DNA of 64,000 bases, from NCBI GenBank assembly GCA_005885555.1, contig VAWN01000025.1:88075-152074 (forward strand). Direction: 5' to 3'. Both the position numbers and the translations under genes were made by a program. The DNA is from Actinomycetota bacterium. GTDB lineage: Bacteria; Actinomycetota; Actinomycetes; Mycobacteriales; Micromonosporaceae. Below are positions 62,815 to 64,000 of the stretch, in pieces. The stretch's first letter is position 1. Every line of letters starts with the position of its first letter. The notes beneath the pieces are model-generated. The model made no database searches. It saw only the letters and a list, made by a program, of their open reading frames with translations, and had not been told where the DNA came from.

Positions 62815-63577
62815 AGTAACCTTTTCCAGACGTCTTGCGGCCGAGTTCCTCGGCACCGCGGCCCTGGTGATCTGCGGCCCCGGTACCGCCGCCGCAACCT
62901 TCATGATCGCCAAGACCACCGGTGTGCAGTTCTCGATGGCCCAGCTCGGCATCATCTCGTTCGCCTTCATGATGGTGATCATCGCGATGGTCTACGCGAT
63001 CGGGCACATCTCCGGCTGCCACATCAACCCTGCCGTGACGCTCGCGCTCGCGGCCGCGAAGAAGGCGCCGTGGTCGGACGTGCCCGGCTACCTGATCGCC
63101 CAGTTCGCCGGTGCCACCGCCGGCGCGTTCGCGATCTGGGGCATCCTCGGACAGCCCGGTGTCGACGCGGGCCTCGGCGTGCTCAGCTACGCACCGGGCA
63201 ACACCGGGCACGCGTTCTTCGCCGAGCTGATCGGGACGGCCCTGTGCATCGTCGTGGTGTTCGCTACCGCCACCGACTCCCGCGCCACCCCCGGCTGGTA
63301 CGGCATGGCCATCCCGTCGATCTTCTTCACCGTCATCCTCGTCGTCGGCCCGGTCACCGGCGCCGCCCTCAACCCCGCCCGCTACATCGGCCCCATGATC
63401 GCCCGAGCCGCCCTCGGCGGCGGCAAGGGACTGCTCTGGAACCAGGTACCCGTCTACTTCATCGCCACCTTCGCCGCCGGCCTGATCGCCGCCGCCGTAT
63501 ACGCGTACCTCGGAGCGGTCAAGCCGGCTCCGACCGCCCAGCACGCCGGCGCCGAGCGCGTCAGCGTGCCGTCCTGA
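62807..63577 (+). CDS. glpF: Aquaglyceroporin (MIP family), unfused
   Basis: A 256-residue channel with six hydrophobic helices, the NPA-type motifs [12 protein letters not shown] and [12 protein letters not shown], and a short hydrophilic tail. It is closely similar to the channel halves of the two fusion proteins. The ATG start at 62807 gives [13 protein letters not shown], aligned with its relatives. A GTG-started dhaK follows 32 bases downstream, so channel and kinase are here separate genes of one operon. It probably passes dihydroxyacetone, glycerol or a similar small polyol. Confidence 0.92.
   Translation: MAEVTFSRRLAAEFLGTAALVICGPGTAAATFMIAKTTGVQFSMAQLGIISFAFMMVIIAMVYAIGHISGCHINPAVTLALAAAKKAPWSDVPGYLIAQFAGATAGAFAIWGILGQPGVDAGLGVLSYAPGNTGHAFFAELIGTALCIVVVFATATDSRATPGWYGMAIPSIFFTVILVVGPVTGAALNPARYIGPMIARAALGGGKGLLWNQVPVYFIATFAAGLIAAAVYAYLGAVKPAPTAQHAGAERVSVPS
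63340..63495 (+). repeat. 156-bp exact repeat shared with the channel-DhaL gene
   Basis: Identical to 59005-59160, covering the second NPA motif and last helices. Outside it the two genes diverge clearly, so this block was probably homogenised by gene conversion. Confidence 0.9.
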
Positions 63578-63609
63578 CCTCCCCGACCCGTCACGCAAGG
63601 AGCTGGCAC

Positions 63610-64000
63610 GTGAAGAAACTCATCAACGCACCCGACGAGGTGCTGGTCGATGCACTGGCCGGGGTAGCCGCCGCGCATCCGTCCCTGTCGGTGAACATCG
63701 CCGAGCGGTACATCACCCGGGCCGGCGGGCCGGTACCCGGGAAGGTGAGCCTGGTGTCCGGCGGCGGGTCGGGACACGAGCCACTGCACGGCGGGTACGT
63801 CGGGTACGGGATGCTCGACGCCGCCTGCCCGGGTGAGGTGTTCACCTCGCCGGTACCGGACCAGATCCTGGCCGCCACCAAGGCGGTCGACGCCGGGGCC
63901 GGGGTGCTGCACATCGTCAAGAACTACACCGGCGACGTGCTCAACTTCCAGATGGCCGCGGAACTGGCCGACGACGACGGGGTACGCGTCGAGGCGGTCG
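63610..64000 (+). CDS. dhaK: Dihydroxyacetone kinase subunit DhaK (partial, runs off the window)
   Basis: The first 130 codons of a stand-alone DhaK. It begins [21 protein letters not shown], then [27 protein letters not shown] and [20 protein letters not shown], and is open at the end. GTG 63610 has AAGGAG upstream. It is closely related to the DhaK half of the fusion. Stand-alone dhaL and perhaps dhaM may follow outside the window. Confidence 0.93.
   Translation, partial: MKKLINAPDEVLVDALAGVAAAHPSLSVNIAERYITRAGGPVPGKVSLVSGGGSGHEPLHGGYVGYGMLDAACPGEVFTSPVPDQILAATKAVDAGAGVLHIVKNYTGDVLNFQMAAELADDDGVRVEAV

Overview
The window reads as chromosome of a high-GC actinobacterium. Coding density is high, GTG and TTG starts are common, stop/start overlaps (GTGA, ATGA, TTGA) are frequent, and the regulators are typically actinobacterial (SARP, MmyB-type XRE, AfsR/LAL-type ATPase-LuxR, IclR). 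I cannot name the genus; a filamentous group such as Micromonosporales is only a guess. The hexamer GGTACC is conspicuously over-represented inside genes.

1-17.8 kb looks like a biosynthetic gene cluster. It holds the tail of a probable biotin carrier protein, a biotin carboxylase, an amino-acid permease, a seryl-tRNA synthetase, a SARP activator, a tRNA-Ser-like gene without a normal anticodon loop, and NTF2/SnoaL-like proteins. It also has two MmyB-type regulators, a free ACP, an iterative-type PKS (KS-AT-DH-ACP), an acyl-AMP ligase, a type II thioesterase and a DHA2-type MFS exporter. A shared palindrome TTACC-N5-GGTAA lies at three intergenic sites. At its right edge is the remnant of a second SARP gene.

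17.9-24.6 kb carries two coupled AfsR/LuxR-type ATPase regulators, a small coupled pair (TM protein plus PASTA-like protein), and a luciferase-like fragment protein. 24.6-30.4 kb is a formate dehydrogenase operon, fdhA(Sec)-fdhE-fdhB-fdhC, whose in-frame UGA is followed by a recognisable SECIS hairpin.

30.4-45.8 kb contains a large secreted GH92 glycosidase, a VOC protein and a small exported protein. It then has a histidine kinase convergent with a response regulator/TAXI-binding-protein pair, a cytoplasmic LacI-like-domain histidine kinase with its NarL-type regulator and a lone receiver, and a LAL regulator.

45.8-58.3 kb encodes a cell-surface module. A SipW-type signal peptidase lies among three TasA/camelysin-like proteins, a seven-blade FG-GAP/LamG protein and a GGDEF diguanylate cyclase. 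A GH92-beta-propeller fusion and a GH28 pectin-type hydrolase follow.

58.3-64 kb is the most unusual part. Two convergent genes encode aquaglyceroporins fused to the two halves of a dihydroxyacetone kinase, one to DhaL and one to DhaK. The channel halves share a 289-bp perfect inverted repeat. A third, unfused aquaglyceroporin followed by a stand-alone dhaK lies next door. All three transcription units carry the same promoter plus palindromic operator, and an HTH-less IclR-type effector domain is encoded among them. I infer a channel-kinase system for uptake and capture of dihydroxyacetone or a related small ketose or polyol.
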